NCBI GenBank assembly: GCA_905250115.1
Contig: CAJNOI010000359.1
Location: forward strand, 1 to 64,000
Direction of reading: 5' to 3'
From: Adineta steineri
Lineage: Eukaryota > Rotifera > Eurotatoria > Adinetida > Adinetidae
DNA: 64,000 bases
The notes beneath the pieces are model-generated. The model saw only the letters and a list, made by a program, of their open reading frames with translations. It did not search any database and had not been told where the DNA came from. Below are positions 51,100 through 62,965 of this stretch, piece by piece; the stretch's first letter is position 1; every line of letters starts with the position of its first letter. A program made the translations under genes and the position numbers.

Positions 51100-53940
51100 A
51101 TGGCTGCAAAAAAGTCACAGAAAATTTTTGGCTCACCCTCTAGTACAGGTGCATTCAATGCAAGTGTCACAACAACAACGCCATCAACACATCAGCCTAT
51201 GGCTCAAAATTATTTGTTGGTTTGGGTCGATGCAAGCATCGATCAAACCAGTGATGATTGTCGAAATACGTTGATACAGCTTCAAGCTGTGATTAACGAT
51301 GTTACTATATGTGCTCAACCTGATGAATGTATCGAGTTTCTCGACGAACTCAATGATAAAAAAGCGTTCGTCATTACATCGGGCTCATTTGGACAACGTT
51401 TAGTTCCTGAAATTCACTGCAAGCCAAAACTAGATGCCATTTACATATTTTGTGACAACATATCTTATCATCAGCAATGGACTAAGAACTGGAGAAAGAT
51501 CAAGGGTGTTCATAACAATATAACGGATATTTGCGATGCATTAAAGGTAGGCGCCAGACAAGTTAATCAGGATTCAATTCCTATAAGCTTTGTTACGGCG
51601 AATGCAGCGGTGTCCAGTGACAATCTGAATCAACTGGAGCCCAATTACATGTACACACAAATATTCAAAGAGATTCTCCTTGAAATGGATCATGATCACA
51701 AACAAGCCGTCAAGGACTTATCAATGTATTACCGCAAAGTTTATCGTGACAATACGGCTCAATTAAAGATTATTGACGAATTTGAACATACTTATCGTCG
51801 AGAAAAGGCAATCTGGTGGTATACACGTGACTGTTTTACCTATGAAATCCTCAATCGCGCACTGCGAACGTTGGATGCTGATATAATTATTAACATGGGG
51901 TTTTTTATTCATGACCTCCATCAACGAGTTCATCAATTACATGAACAACAACTTTCAAATTATGATGGTATGCCTTTTATAGTCTATCGAGGACAAGGTC
52001 TGTTGAAAACTGATTTCGACAAACTCAATAGAACAAAAGGTGGTCTCATATCTTTTAACAACTTTTTATCCACCAGCAATGATCAAGATGTTTCCTTCAT
52101 GTTCGCCGCGAGTGCCTCAGCAGATTCAGGTATGGTGGGAATACTTTTTATAATGACTATTGATCCTAGTATTTCATCAACACCATTCGCCTCTATTGAC
52201 GAGATTAGTGATTACAATACAGAAGAAGAAATTCTTTTCTCCATGCACACCGTATTTCGAATAGGTACAATTAAACAAATGGACAATAATAATCAACTTT
52301 ATCAAGTGGAACTTCAACTAACTGCTGATGATGATAAACAACTTCGACAACTGACTAAATGTATAAGTGAGGAGGCTAGAGGTAAGACAGGATGGGAACG
52401 ATTAGGCACATTATTACTCAAAACAGGTCATTTCGATAAGGCTGAAGAACTATATAAAGTACTACTTGATCAACCATCGAGCGAGAGTGATAAAGCACTT
52501 TATTATAACAATCTTGGATATGTCAAAGATGATCAAGGTGATTATGAACAGGCTATTAAATACTACCAACAAGGACGTGAAATCTATGGTAAAACTCTTC
52601 CTACAAATCATTCTGACCTCGCTGCTTCCTACAACAACATCGGTGAGGTGTATAGAAAAATGGGAGAGTACTCAAAAGCACTCTCATTTTACGAAAAAGC
52701 ATGTAAAATCTTCGAAACGACACTTCCTGCAAATCATCCTTCGTTAGCTATTTTCTACAATAACATTGGTAGTGTGTATGATAACATGGGAGAGTACTCA
52801 AAAGCACTTTTGTTTTATGAAAAAGCACTTGGGATTCGAGAAAAAACTCTACCTGCAAATCATCCTTCGTTAGCTATTTCCTACAACAACATTGGTAGTG
52901 TGTCTAACAGCATGGGAGAGTACTCAAAAGCACTTTCATTTTACGAAAAAGCACGTGAAACTTTTGAAAAAACTCTTTCTGCAAATCATCCTTCGTTGCC
53001 TGCTTGCTACAATAACATTGGTAGTGTGTATGATAATATGGCAGAATACTCGAAAGCACTTTCATTTTACGAAAAAGCGCTTAAAATATATCAAAAAACT
53101 CTTCCTGAAAATCATCCTGACTTGGCTACTTCCTACAACAACATTGGTAGTGTGTATAATAGCATGGGAGAGTATTCGAATGCACTTTCATTTTACGAAA
53201 AAGTACTTGGGATTCGAGAAAAAACTCTATCTGCAAATCATCCTTCGTTAGCTATTTCCTACAACAACATTGGTGCTGTGTATGATAGTATGGGAGAGTA
53301 CTCAAAAGCTCTCTCATTTTATGAAAAAGCACTTGGAATTAGAGAAAAAACTCTTCCTGTAAATCATCCTTCGTTGGCTGCTTCCTACAACAACATTGGC
53401 TTGGTGCATGATAACATGGGAGAGTACCCGAAAGCACTTTTATTTTATGAAAAAACAGTTGGAATTCTAGAAAAAACTCTTCCTGCAAATCATGTTTTGT
53501 TAGCTACTTCCTATAACAACATTGGTGGTGTGTATAAGAACATGGGAAAATACCCAAAAGCACTTTCATTTTACGAAAAAACGCTTGAAATCGAAGAGAA
53601 AACGCTTCCTGCAAATCATCCTTCGTTAGCTATTTCCTACAACAACATTGGTAGTGTGTATTATAACACAAGAGAGCACTTGAAAGCACTTTCATTTTTC
53701 GACAAAACACGTGAAATCTTTGAAGAAACTCTTCCTGCAAATCATCCTTCGTTAGCTACTTCCTACAGTAACATTGGTAGTGTGTATAAGAATATGGGAG
53801 AGTACTCGAAAGCACTTTTTTATTTTGAGCGTGCTTTGAAAATAAAACAACATTCATTGCCTGCTAATCATCCCAGTATACAAAATACGAAAGAGAGTAT
53901 TGAAATTGTAAAAAAAAATTATAATGGTTGTTCTGAATAA
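51100..53940 (+). CDS. ADP-ribosyltransferase with C-terminal TPR (kinesin-light-chain-like) array
   Basis: Single-exon gene, 946 aa, ATG at 51100, with AATAAA-rich 3' flank right after the stop. Residues about 40-165 form an alpha/beta domain of the kind that precedes ART in many rotifer proteins (LLVWVDASIDQTSDDC, ECIEFLDELNDKKAFVITSG). Residues about 205-430 are an arginine-type ADP-ribosyltransferase fold with the R-S-E triad: R297 in VYRGQG, S324-T325-S326 in FLSTSND, and E375-E377 in TEEEILF (the E-x-E pair typical of arginine transfer). So it is predicted to move ADP-ribose from NAD+ to protein arginines. Residues 499-918 are ten near-identical 42-residue TPR units (NHPSLAxSYNNIGxVYxxMG, EYSKALSFYEKAL), with a more diverged unit before and a partial one after. 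No signal peptide or transmembrane segment, so probably intracellular, with TPRs binding the target. Large families of this layout are typical of bdelloids. The real target is unknown. Confidence 0.93.
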   Translation: MAAKKSQKIFGSPSSTGAFNASVTTTTPSTHQPMAQNYLLVWVDASIDQTSDDCRNTLIQLQAVINDVTICAQPDECIEFLDELNDKKAFVITSGSFGQRLVPEIHCKPKLDAIYIFCDNISYHQQWTKNWRKIKGVHNNITDICDALKVGARQVNQDSIPISFVTANAAVSSDNLNQLEPNYMYTQIFKEILLEMDHDHKQAVKDLSMYYRKVYRDNTAQLKIIDEFEHTYRREKAIWWYTRDCFTYEILNRALRTLDADIIINMGFFIHDLHQRVHQLHEQQLSNYDGMPFIVYRGQGLLKTDFDKLNRTKGGLISFNNFLSTSNDQDVSFMFAASASADSGMVGILFIMTIDPSISSTPFASIDEISDYNTEEEILFSMHTVFRIGTIKQMDNNNQLYQVELQLTADDDKQLRQLTKCISEEARGKTGWERLGTLLLKTGHFDKAEELYKVLLDQPSSESDKALYYNNLGYVKDDQGDYEQAIKYYQQGREIYGKTLPTNHSDLAASYNNIGEVYRKMGEYSKALSFYEKACKIFETTLPANHPSLAIFYNNIGSVYDNMGEYSKALLFYEKALGIREKTLPANHPSLAISYNNIGSVSNSMGEYSKALSFYEKARETFEKTLSANHPSLPACYNNIGSVYDNMAEYSKALSFYEKALKIYQKTLPENHPDLATSYNNIGSVYNSMGEYSNALSFYEKVLGIREKTLSANHPSLAISYNNIGAVYDSMGEYSKALSFYEKALGIREKTLPVNHPSLAASYNNIGLVHDNMGEYPKALLFYEKTVGILEKTLPANHVLLATSYNNIGGVYKNMGKYPKALSFYEKTLEIEEKTLPANHPSLAISYNNIGSVYYNTREHLKALSFFDKTREIFEETLPANHPSLATSYSNIGSVYKNMGEYSKALFYFERALKIKQHSLPANHPSIQNTKESIEIVKKNYNGCSE
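52594..53853 (+). repeat. 126-bp coding tandem repeat, ten units (TPR array)
   Basis: Ten 126-bp units, each encoding 42 residues starting at TLPxNHP. Many stretches are identical at DNA level between units, for example TCCTACAACAACATTGGTAG. The similarity is higher than protein constraint alone would need, which points to recent unit amplification or conversion. Length polymorphism between alleles is likely. Confidence 0.93.
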
Positions 53941-54570
53941 ATATATATAAATAAATGTTTTCCTTACACAACAGAGAAATAATTGTATTTTTTTACTTAC
54001 TCACGCGCGCGTACAGAGAATATCTCTATAAGTAATAGAAACGGAATGGACATAGCTAAGTGGTAGAATTATACAGTTACATAATATGTACATGTGTAAA
54101 ATGTTTTCGCGGGCATATTTACGTTTCTAACATTAAATACTAAAATATTCTCTATAAGTTAAAAAAAATAAGTATAACATCAGAAGTTGTCGATTATCAT
54201 TGTAATAAACATATTGCAAGTGAATCTAAAAAAGAATAACTTACCTTGTTTAGCTTGTATTGATTATTGTATTGTATTGAATGAGGCCTTGAGCGATGAA
54301 GAATAATATGGGTGTGAGTATGGTTTCTGAAGAAGATAATAGTCACACCCACACTCAAACTGCAGTCCGTTTGCCATACAAATCACATCAGGGATGTCTG
54401 AACGAAAAATTTATTCTAAAGGTATAGCTACTCAATGATTATTTCAAAGAGAACCAACTGTTTGAGATTAGAAGAGAAGACAATACAAAATCAATAAGTA
54501 CTTAATAAAATATCGTAGTCATCTTACTGGCGATGCTTACAAACTGAGTCAAACAATATCAAAATTTTTA

Positions 54571-55060
54571 TCTTGTGTCATATCATCACATACACAAGAA
54601 ATTAATGATGTGTACTCTACGATAGAATTATAACAACAATCATTTTTCACTTTCATAATTCTGATATACAATCAAAAAATCATCTCAAAAATTATGTTTT
54701 ACCATTTCTTTCTATTAACATCTATTTTATACAACTATCTTTTCGTTCACTTATCAGGTATCACAATATAATTCAATGAGCTTTTTTATTCTATTACTTT
54801 CATTTTTAATCTATCTCTCAGAGATGATTATTCACAATTTTATATATTCCAATCATATCTAGTAATACAAAGTTTTAGGTAATTGTTCACATCTACACAC
54901 TTTGAAAAGATGTGATAGTCGTGTGCAATCGATTGTGTTAATATTGATGAAACATACGGAAAATATAAGATAAGATATAATCAACGATATGTTTTTAATT
55001 GTATAATATGAAAAGATGGAATAGTGTTATGATGAGAAAATGATATTTGTCAATGAAAAT
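54571..55060 (+). repeat. dispersed repeat, copy 1 (inverted relative to 61810-62096)
   Basis: Blocks at both ends match the reverse complement of 61810-62096: TACACAAGAAATTAATGATG near the left, and CACACTTTGAAAAGATGTG, GTTTTTAATTGTATAATATG and AAAAGATGGAATA near the right. Copy 1 has about 200 bp of extra middle sequence. No coding capacity. Together the copies bracket the PCGF gene. Confidence 0.8.
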
Positions 55061-57390
55061 ATGAAGTTATGTTCTCTCATATTAAGATGTTTCATAATAG
55101 AGATGCAACCATTCCAATAGTTCGCCGTAAGACTTTCTTTTTTTCGACGGAATATGTAAACCTGTTTATATCATTGAGTGATATTTTATGGTCTTTTCAC
55201 GATCGTTCTAAATACAATCATCTATAACATTTTATTTTTTATACTTTTTCTTTGAATCTACAATTTAAAGAAACGCTTTCTTTATGTAAATTGCTATATT
55301 TTAAGATCCATATCATGTATATCGAATGGAAAGACACAAAAAACAATATTTTCTCAGAAGCACCAGATGCGACTGACACAGTAATTATTTTTCAATCACT
55401 ACTTGTCTCACAATATTTGAAGTGTTTTCATTATACCCGATGTCACCATATTTAGAATATATCAACCAATTTTAATATCAATAAGAACCAATAAAAAAAG
55501 AATACTATGGAAATTACATCTTATCTATTTCAAGTCAAATAAACTTTATTATTGAAGATATACTCAATTATATTTTTCAGTCATTAGTATAACATAAATG
55601 TGATCAGCCAATGTTATGCTAGATTAGTCTTTACCAGACAACTATTCAAAAAACATGCATGACTTTAACGTAAATTTATGAGAAGAATAAAAAATCTAAA
55701 TTACTTCTCTCTCTATAGAATATAAGTATTAATTACAAAAAAATCATAAAATTCTATTGTTTTAAATAATTAATTATCAAATTCAAATTTTCTTTTTTTT
55801 CTCTCTGTGTCCAGCCAATCAATGATAGTTATATTTTGATTATCACTATCTCAACAGAAATAACATTTTTGGAAAGAATATGTATGAATGGAATCCTTTG
55901 GCGACAGTTGACAAAACAAAAATCATTATGATTATAAGACATTGTTCAAATGCCGACAACCTTCCGGTTGAACCAATCGTGCATAATAAAAATAATAATA
56001 TATGTGAAGAATATATCTCTCGACACTGTTCTATAAAATTTAGATCTAACGAAAATTAATCAACTAATCAACTAATTAACAAAGTGACAGAGTTCCTATG
56101 TATGATTAAAATAACCACATCATTTATGGATATTTGAAAGATTTCTTTACAAAATTTTGAACATTGGAAACGTTATTTGAGACATATACAAATATCGGTA
56201 GATAAATCATATTGAATGCATACTTCTTCTTTTTTTTTTATTAAAGTACTTGTATCATATTCTTTGTAAATACTTCAGAATCATTCTAAGTAACATCATC
56301 AATCAAACAAACAAAATACAATAGATTCAATTTATTTTATTAATTATTTATCTGAAGTTTTGAAATCTATGTAAAGATGTTTCAATATCCAGCAATAAGT
56401 TCGCATAATGACGTTTACATATTTTATCCAATCATTTCTTCTTTTGTTTTCTTCGTTCTTCTGTTCGTATTTAATAATATCTACGTCGAATTAACACCTT
56501 TTTTTTTTTCTTTCAATTATTCATATAAATCATAATTCACCAATAGATGAACCAATAAGAATATTCTCTCGAGTAAAGGCCATATCCATCGTTTCTGCAC
56601 ACCTCTCTCTCTCTCTCGCTCTTTTACATCTATCATCAATCAGTCATATAGTCTACATGGCGATGATCAAATTACATTTTTCTCCCAATGCATTTCAAGT
56701 TGGCCAACGAGAGCGCTGCATTTTTTTCCTACTTTTTGTTCGTTCGTGCGCTCGCTCGCTCGCTTGCTCGCTTGCGTTAATGGTAGTAAAGAAGAAAAAA
56801 AAAAGAAAAATATTCATTCAACACTATGTTCTACATATACACGCATATAACTCATTCGGTCGCAAAATATAAAGAGAAAGCAATCTTCCTTTTTTTTTTC
56901 TTCCTTTTCTTTCTTTTCTTTACTATGTGTTGTGTGGGTGGATGTGATGTTGCAAAGCTCCAAAAGTAGTAGACACGACGCATGATGCAGAAGAATGTAA
57001 GAAAAAACTGGTAAATATTATATATATACATCGAAATACTTCTTTTTTCATTTTTTAGAACTTAAAACATATAAACAGTTATTTTATTAATAATATGAGA
57101 ATAATATGTGTACACCCACGAAAGTACTATTTATTTTCGTAAAATAGTTATGTTGATTGTATATACACGAAGACATTCCAATAGAAATTGTCTGCACAAA
57201 ATTTTCTTCTTTCTTCTTTGCCTTCTCCTCCTTATTGATGGGCGATGATTATCCTCGCTTGCCCGCGTCGTCGCCGACCGTTCGGCTCGACCATCATTCT
57301 TGCGTTAGTGGCGACCCACAGCGTCGTCTACTAAACTACTACTAGTAGTAGTAATAATAGAAAATTCAGCTGTGTCGCTACCGCTATAGC

Positions 57391-57422
57391 TTCTTCTTCT
57401 TCTTCTTCTTCTTCTTCTTCTT
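57391..57422. repeat. (TTC)n microsatellite
   Basis: About ten uninterrupted TTC units in the presumed 5' region of the PCGF gene. The opposite-strand open frame over it is an Arg-rich artefact of the repeat. Confidence 0.95.
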
Positions 57423-57975
57423 GTTCTGTTCTCTTCGTCTTGATCGGGACAAAAAAGGACGTGCCCGCTATCGCTCCCGCCGCTTTTTTGATACTCTACC
57501 ACATAGAAAAGAAAGAAAGGTTGAACCTTTTTCTTTTTACACTGCCCCAATGCTTGATTGCTTTTTTTTCTTTATCGTTTGTGTGTTGTGAGTGTGTGCA
57601 CTTATCAGAACAACTCTCATTCGCGCCCGCTCGTGTTGACTTAGTCCAAACGAGTAACCCTACTGTCTGTCTATCACTGGCTAAACATACTCAAACACGA
57701 AGAGACAACAAGAAATTCGTTCAATTAAAACATCTAATTAGTTTTTGCTCTTCATTCTTTCTAATTATATACAGGTGTTGACTCGATTTCATATATATAT
57801 TAATATTGTACACATCTTCTTTTCGTTTTTTTATAGCTTTCTTCGATCTATTGCTATACGATACACTCACCCTTCATTTATATAGATACGGTGTGAAAAA
57901 CTTCATTTTTCTATTTCTAATTGAGTTTTAACAAGTTGTATATGATTGATGATGAAATATAAAATAATATTTTAG

Positions 57976-60039
57976 ATGGATAAAGTCGCTGTTGAATCTC
58001 CGCTTGTAAATTCTCTATTCAAATGTCCATTATGTTATGGACTTATACGTTCTCCAACAGTTATCAATGAATGTCTACATCGATGTAAGTTTTATTTGAA
58101 TTAATTAATCTAGATAATAGAAAAAACAAAAACGAATATTCAATTTATTTTAGTCTGCAAACTATGTATAACGAATTATTTTGAAAAAAAAAGTAATAAT
58201 AAATGTCCTACATGTCAAATCACTATTGTCAATCCATTGGAGACACTTAAGTAAGTGTTTAACCTAAGCAACAGCTGTTTCCATATTCTATGATATGTTT
58301 TTTCTAGATCTGATCTCATCTTTCAACGACTTTTATATAAAATTTTTCCATATATTTTTAAACGTAACGTTATTACTCATGATTTTTTTGCTTGTTCTTT
58401 CTAATTTAGTTTTTTTCTCTTGTCATGTCTATAGGTGAAATCGCGTGCAGACCTTCTCTACTATCATCGACCATTACTAATGGTAATGTATCTTTTCTTT
58501 GTTTATTGCCTAAAGGAACATTTTAATTTCTATTTTAGAATCAACACGTATTTATATTGATTCAACTATTGATGTTTATCTCGAATATTGGGATATGTAA
58601 GTGTTCTTTATTTTGGGACAGTTAAATTTGACCTTTTCTTTAACAAATAAATGAAGTTTACTCTATAATTTCATTGGCTAAATTTCGTTTCCGAAATTCT
58701 GAACGAACCAATTGTTTTTCTTTTAGTTCATTGGATCTGTTTCCAAATAGTAATAAAACATCTATAGCAGTAAGTTATTCATTCATATATCTATTTTATC
58801 TATATTTTTATTTCAAATAGTTATCTCCATGTTATTTGGAATGTAAAGCTAATACACCTTTAATATTAATCGAAAAATTTATTCGAATTAAACATTCATT
58901 ACCATCAGAACTTAAAGTAAATAATTTTTGTTCTTTTTTCAAACTTAATTTTATTTATTTAGATTGATCTTTTCTATAAAACATTTCTGTTAAATAAAGA
59001 TCATGAAAGATTAATTGATATATGTTATTGTTTTGATCGAATGAATAAAGTAAATAAAAATTATAAAATAATGATCGTTCTATATTGTTTTTTTTCTGTT
59101 TAGAATGAAACACTTGATATACGATTTCTTGTTAGTCCATATGGTTATAAAGCAATTCTAAATCGTATTCGTCAATTACGAAATCCTATTCCGTCAGCGA
59201 TTGAAATTTCTGAACAACCTCCTTTACAAATTGAAATTTCCGAAAAACAAAATAAAACGATATCATCTTCATCAGCATCGTCATCATCAAATTCTAGTTC
59301 AATTGATCCAAAAATTAAAGTTAAAATTCGTCGATCGCAAACATCCACAAATAATTGGTATATTCCACAATCAAAAAAAAATGAAGAACCCGTTGAATTA
59401 CCTGATCTAGTCAATTCATGTGAAACAACTAAGAAAATTACAAAACGTAAAGAACAACCATTACATCAATCATCTGTCTCACCAAATAAAAAGAAACCTT
59501 GTGCAACATCAACATTTTTTTCTGTTGGTCATACTTCACAACCGAAAAGTACGTCATTAATTAAATCTCAGAGAAAACCTCAACGACGTACTCGTTTTAT
59601 TCCAACAATGGTTCCAGGTCCTCCATCAATATTCGATCGTTTACCAATGAATCGATATGATTATAGTGATGTAGATTCAGATAATTCACCAATATGTTCG
59701 ACGAATAATTTTCATCAACAATCAGTCACAACATTACGACCATCAGAAATGGTTATTGTTAATGTTGAAGAAAATGTACAGGATCCAATAGAAATAAAAC
59801 GAACACAAAAAACTGTTTGTAAAGTTCCACCATATATACCAGAAACTCCATCGATAACCAATTCTCCACCTGAAAAATCTTTATCAATTGTTAAACCAAC
59901 ACCTATCTATCCAACAACATCACCGATTAGACGAACATTATTACCGAAAAAAATTTCGACTATAATACCGACATTAACAAATCAAATAACATCATTAGAT
60001 TTAAATAATGTAACTCCACTGGATTTAAGTTTGAAATAA
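57976..60039 (+). CDS. PCGF: Polycomb group RING finger protein (PCGF/Psc-like)
   Basis: Nine exons: 57976-58084, 58154-58250, 58308-58363, 58435-58482, 58539-58596, 58727-58769, 58821-58916, 58963-59049 and 59104-60039. All have GT-AG borders and consistent phase, giving 509 aa. Residues about 17-56 are a C3HC4 RING (CPLCYGLIRSPTVINECLH, then FCKLCITNYFE, CPTC). It is followed by ETLKSDLIFQRLLYKIFP, the stretch after the RING in Bmi1/Psc proteins. A RAWUL-like domain follows (YLEYWDISLDL, LSPCYLECKANTPLILIEKF, LPSELKIDLFYK, LIDICYCFDRMNKNETLDIR). PCGF proteins pair with RING1 in PRC1, which ubiquitinates histone H2A. The long last exon is a Ser/Thr/Pro- and Lys-rich disordered tail ending in PLDLSLK and the stop, a CtBP-binding PxDLS motif at the extreme C-terminus. 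The PCGF subgroup is not assigned. Confidence 0.92.
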
Positions 60040-60530
60040 ATTATATTAATGAATGGTGTCAGATACAAAGACATTTATGTGTTTTTTTTTGTTTTGTTGA
60101 ATTATGTATTTTAATCTATTCGATATCGAAGGAACAGTGATTGATTGAGTTCTTTTCTTCTTTTTTTTAAATACGCATCTATACTCCTGATTGTTTTGTT
60201 TTGTTGTGTGTATATGTATGAACCGAGTTGAAAGAAAAGAAAAAATAATAATAATCATTGAATTGATTTAATGATATTTCTTCATATAATATAACGATAT
60301 ATAAAAAAGTTAAAGTTTATTAATAATATAGAATCTAGATGATGATTGGATATATCTTACATTTTAAAGAGAGAGAATAGTGATGAATTTTTATTTTAGA
60401 AAAAAGTTCAAACTTACCCCTTAGACGAATGTGTTTTCTGATGATACAAATAAGTATTGGAATTAATTTCTATATCAGATGAAATTATGTGAAGTCATAA
60501 TTCTTGGAATATTCTTATAACAGGGAAATA

Positions 60531-61012
60531 AAGGGGGTGGTCGAAAATCATCAATTTTAACGCACTCTAGAAATGTCATAATACGAAAGTCCTTGTCACC
60601 CAGATCACGAATCTGACATCCGTTTGTCTAGATCTGATTCTTTTTTTTCCAACAATTTTCAATATTTTATAACGAAAAATGGGATTTAAACTATTTTACT
60701 ATGTTTTTTATTTTGACGATAGCGTCGTCATTTCGCAATAGAATTCAAAACTTCCTTATACGAAAATGTTCAGCGAAAAAAACTCTACAAAGTTTGTGGG
60801 AAAAGAAAATTTTCTGAATACTTATCTGTTTGTGTTTGAAACCTCACGGAACTACCCTACTAAGACTCAGGTACCCCACTATGGCAAACACGGCAAGAAA
60901 GGGATCAGATCTATACAAACGGATGTCAGATTCGTGATCTGGGTGACAAGGACTTTCGTATTATGACATTTCTAGAGTGCGTTAAAATTGATGATTTTTC
61001 GACCACCCCCTT
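60531..61012. repeat. foldback MITE, arms about 100 bp, TA-flanked
   Basis: It starts AAGGGGGTGGTCGAAAATCA and ends with the exact complement. The arms are nearly perfect through ATCACGAATCTGACATCCGT. TA is present at both borders (60529-60530 and 61013-61014). The unique centre of about 250 bp has no coding signal. Confidence 0.88.
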
Positions 61013-61809
61013 TAATACGTTTATTTCTTCGATCAAGAAAGTTTTAAACGTATTTTTCCATTGTAATTAATTTGTATCCATCTCTGTATGTCTAATAACA
61101 TTAGTTCACTGTTAATATATAGCATACAAATTTAATTAACTGTTATACATAAAATCCACTAGATATTGATCTTTTGTTCTATTGAAAATGTCAAGTCGAT
61201 TTCTATTGGTCAAATTAAAATAAATATAACAGTTATTTGATGTTCAAAAGTAAAGCAAACTATAAATTAATTCTACTCTCTTTAACATGAAATATTTCTT
61301 TTGTATATGTAAATCATTCTAAACAATAATGATAGACTGACTTTAAGTCATTGATGCAAAAATAACTGAATCAACGATAAATGACAATCAGTTTTTGGAC
61401 AAAGATCATAAAAATAATGTTGTATATAGACTATCATATTACTTTTGATCATCTAAAGATATTTCTTATTTACCGTATAGTTTTACACGATTGATCTTGT
61501 GTCAAAAGACATCATGAAATTAAAAAAAAATATGAGATAAATAAATTTGTAAAGTGAGAGATACAAAACTATATTTCAATAATTAATTCTTCTGAAATAA
61601 AACGTGATGCTACATTGGTTGGTTATATTTTTTGTTTTAAAAGTAGTTGTTAATTGGATTATTTTTTATACATAAAAATACTCCTCAAGTATTGAAGACA
61701 TAAAAATTATAAATATGTGTAAAATGAGATCTTTTGATATGATATATCTTACCTGTAACTTTTAGAAATAAAGATAATATAATTAAGAGAAATGTTTTGA
61801 GATAGTTTA

Positions 61810-62096
61810 ATTTTCATTGATAAAAATCATTTTCTCACCATATCAATATTCCATCTTTTCATATTATACAATTAAAAACATATCACAGATTATATCTTAT
61901 CTTATATTTTCTGTATTTTTCATCAATATTAACACATCTTTTCAAAGTGTGTCGATGTTAACAATTAACTAAAACTTTGTATACATATTCACCTATCTTC
62001 CATGAGATTTTCTCAATTCTCTTTTCATACTAGTTAATTTTCTATTGTAAAGTACACATCATTGATTTCTTGTGTATATGATGATGTGACACGAGA
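61810..62096 (-). repeat. dispersed repeat, copy 2
   Basis: Reverse-complement partner of 54571-55060, lacking the middle about 200 bp. The best blocks are TTCATATTATACAATTAAAA and CACATCTTTTCAAAGTGTG. Confidence 0.8.
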
Positions 62097-62719
62097 AAAA
62101 AATAATTTATTCTACATAGAATGCATTGCCAGACATCCTGTGTAGACAGCTAGTTTATTTCGCATAGAACTACATCTCTGAGACAATGTAAGTTTTAAAT
62201 TGACTTACGTTAGAACATAGATTCTATCATGTTTTGATATTGATGCAAAGGATATCCATGAAAATATATCTATAAAGTATGGAACGTTATTGAATGTAAT
62301 TCTTTATTTTTGACGAAAAAATAGCTAAATAAATATTTAATAGAAATAGAAATTTAGCTCAAGAACTGCAAGTAAGAAAAATCTCTTATTGGAATATTCC
62401 AGATAGATGAGAATGTTTGAAAATGCATTTGAGTATCTAAGTAGCCTATTGAAGTTAACGCTTCATGTTTGATCAATGACCTTTGACCCGGTATTGGCCG
62501 GATACTTGGCATAGACGGCTAACTCGACGTGCCTGCAAATAGTCGGAAATGGATGGAAGTAGATTGAAATGTCCGGATGAGATTTTTTTCTCCTAAATTT
62601 GTTGTCATAAACTTATTCATTGCATAAATAGTTCTTCGAGTTGATATGTCCATAGTCTTGAACTATAAATGTTTACTAGAAGAAAAAGTTGAAAGGTTAC
62701 AGAAATGAATGATCGGTTA

Positions 62720-62965
62720 ACCCTAATAACACCGAAAATAAAAATGTCGAAATGTAAAAATGTCGAAAATGAAAATATCGAATACAAAAATGAGGGTGCA
62801 GGCGGCAATATAATAGTGTGGGTGAGGGCGAAAGGTGTTTCTACGTCTATGTTCTTTCATTCTCAACATTCCTACTTTTCTACTTATGTAGCATTTGGGT
62901 TTTCGATATTTATATTTTCGATATTTTTATCTTTCGACATTTTTATTTTCGGCGTTATTAGGGGG
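62720..62965. repeat. foldback MITE with internal TGTCGAAA-type repeats
   Basis: The left arm CCCTAATAACACCGAAAATA continues into AAAATGTCGAAA. The right end is its complement with one mismatch in the arm start. Short ATGTCGAAA/ATATCGAA units repeat inside both arms. The outer flanks (GATCGGTTAA / complement GATCATTCGATT) are only partly similar and no clear target duplication was found. Confidence 0.75.

Larger units (their letters stand above)
53941..57975. other. intergenic region upstream of the PCGF gene
   Basis: No exon recognised. It contains a dispersed repeat copy (54571-55060), a CACCC hairpin near 54307-54350, and a less AT-rich stretch at about 56640-57680 with CT-, CGCT- and TTC-rich tracts that may be the promoter and 5' UTR region of the PCGF gene. 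The first PCGF coding codon follows TTTTAG, so an upstream non-coding exon (or a trans-splice acceptor) is likely. Confidence 0.5.

Noticed and set aside
54045..54120. tRNA-like D-arm (TAGCTAAGTGGTAGAATTA)
   Set aside because: No matching anticodon stem, TpsiC arm or acceptor stem could be built around it.
57305..57550. Arg-rich 81-aa minus-strand frame
   Set aside because: Produced by the TTC repeat read on the other strand.
60766..60966. 66-aa plus-strand frame
   Set aside because: Lies inside a TA-flanked foldback element; not coding.
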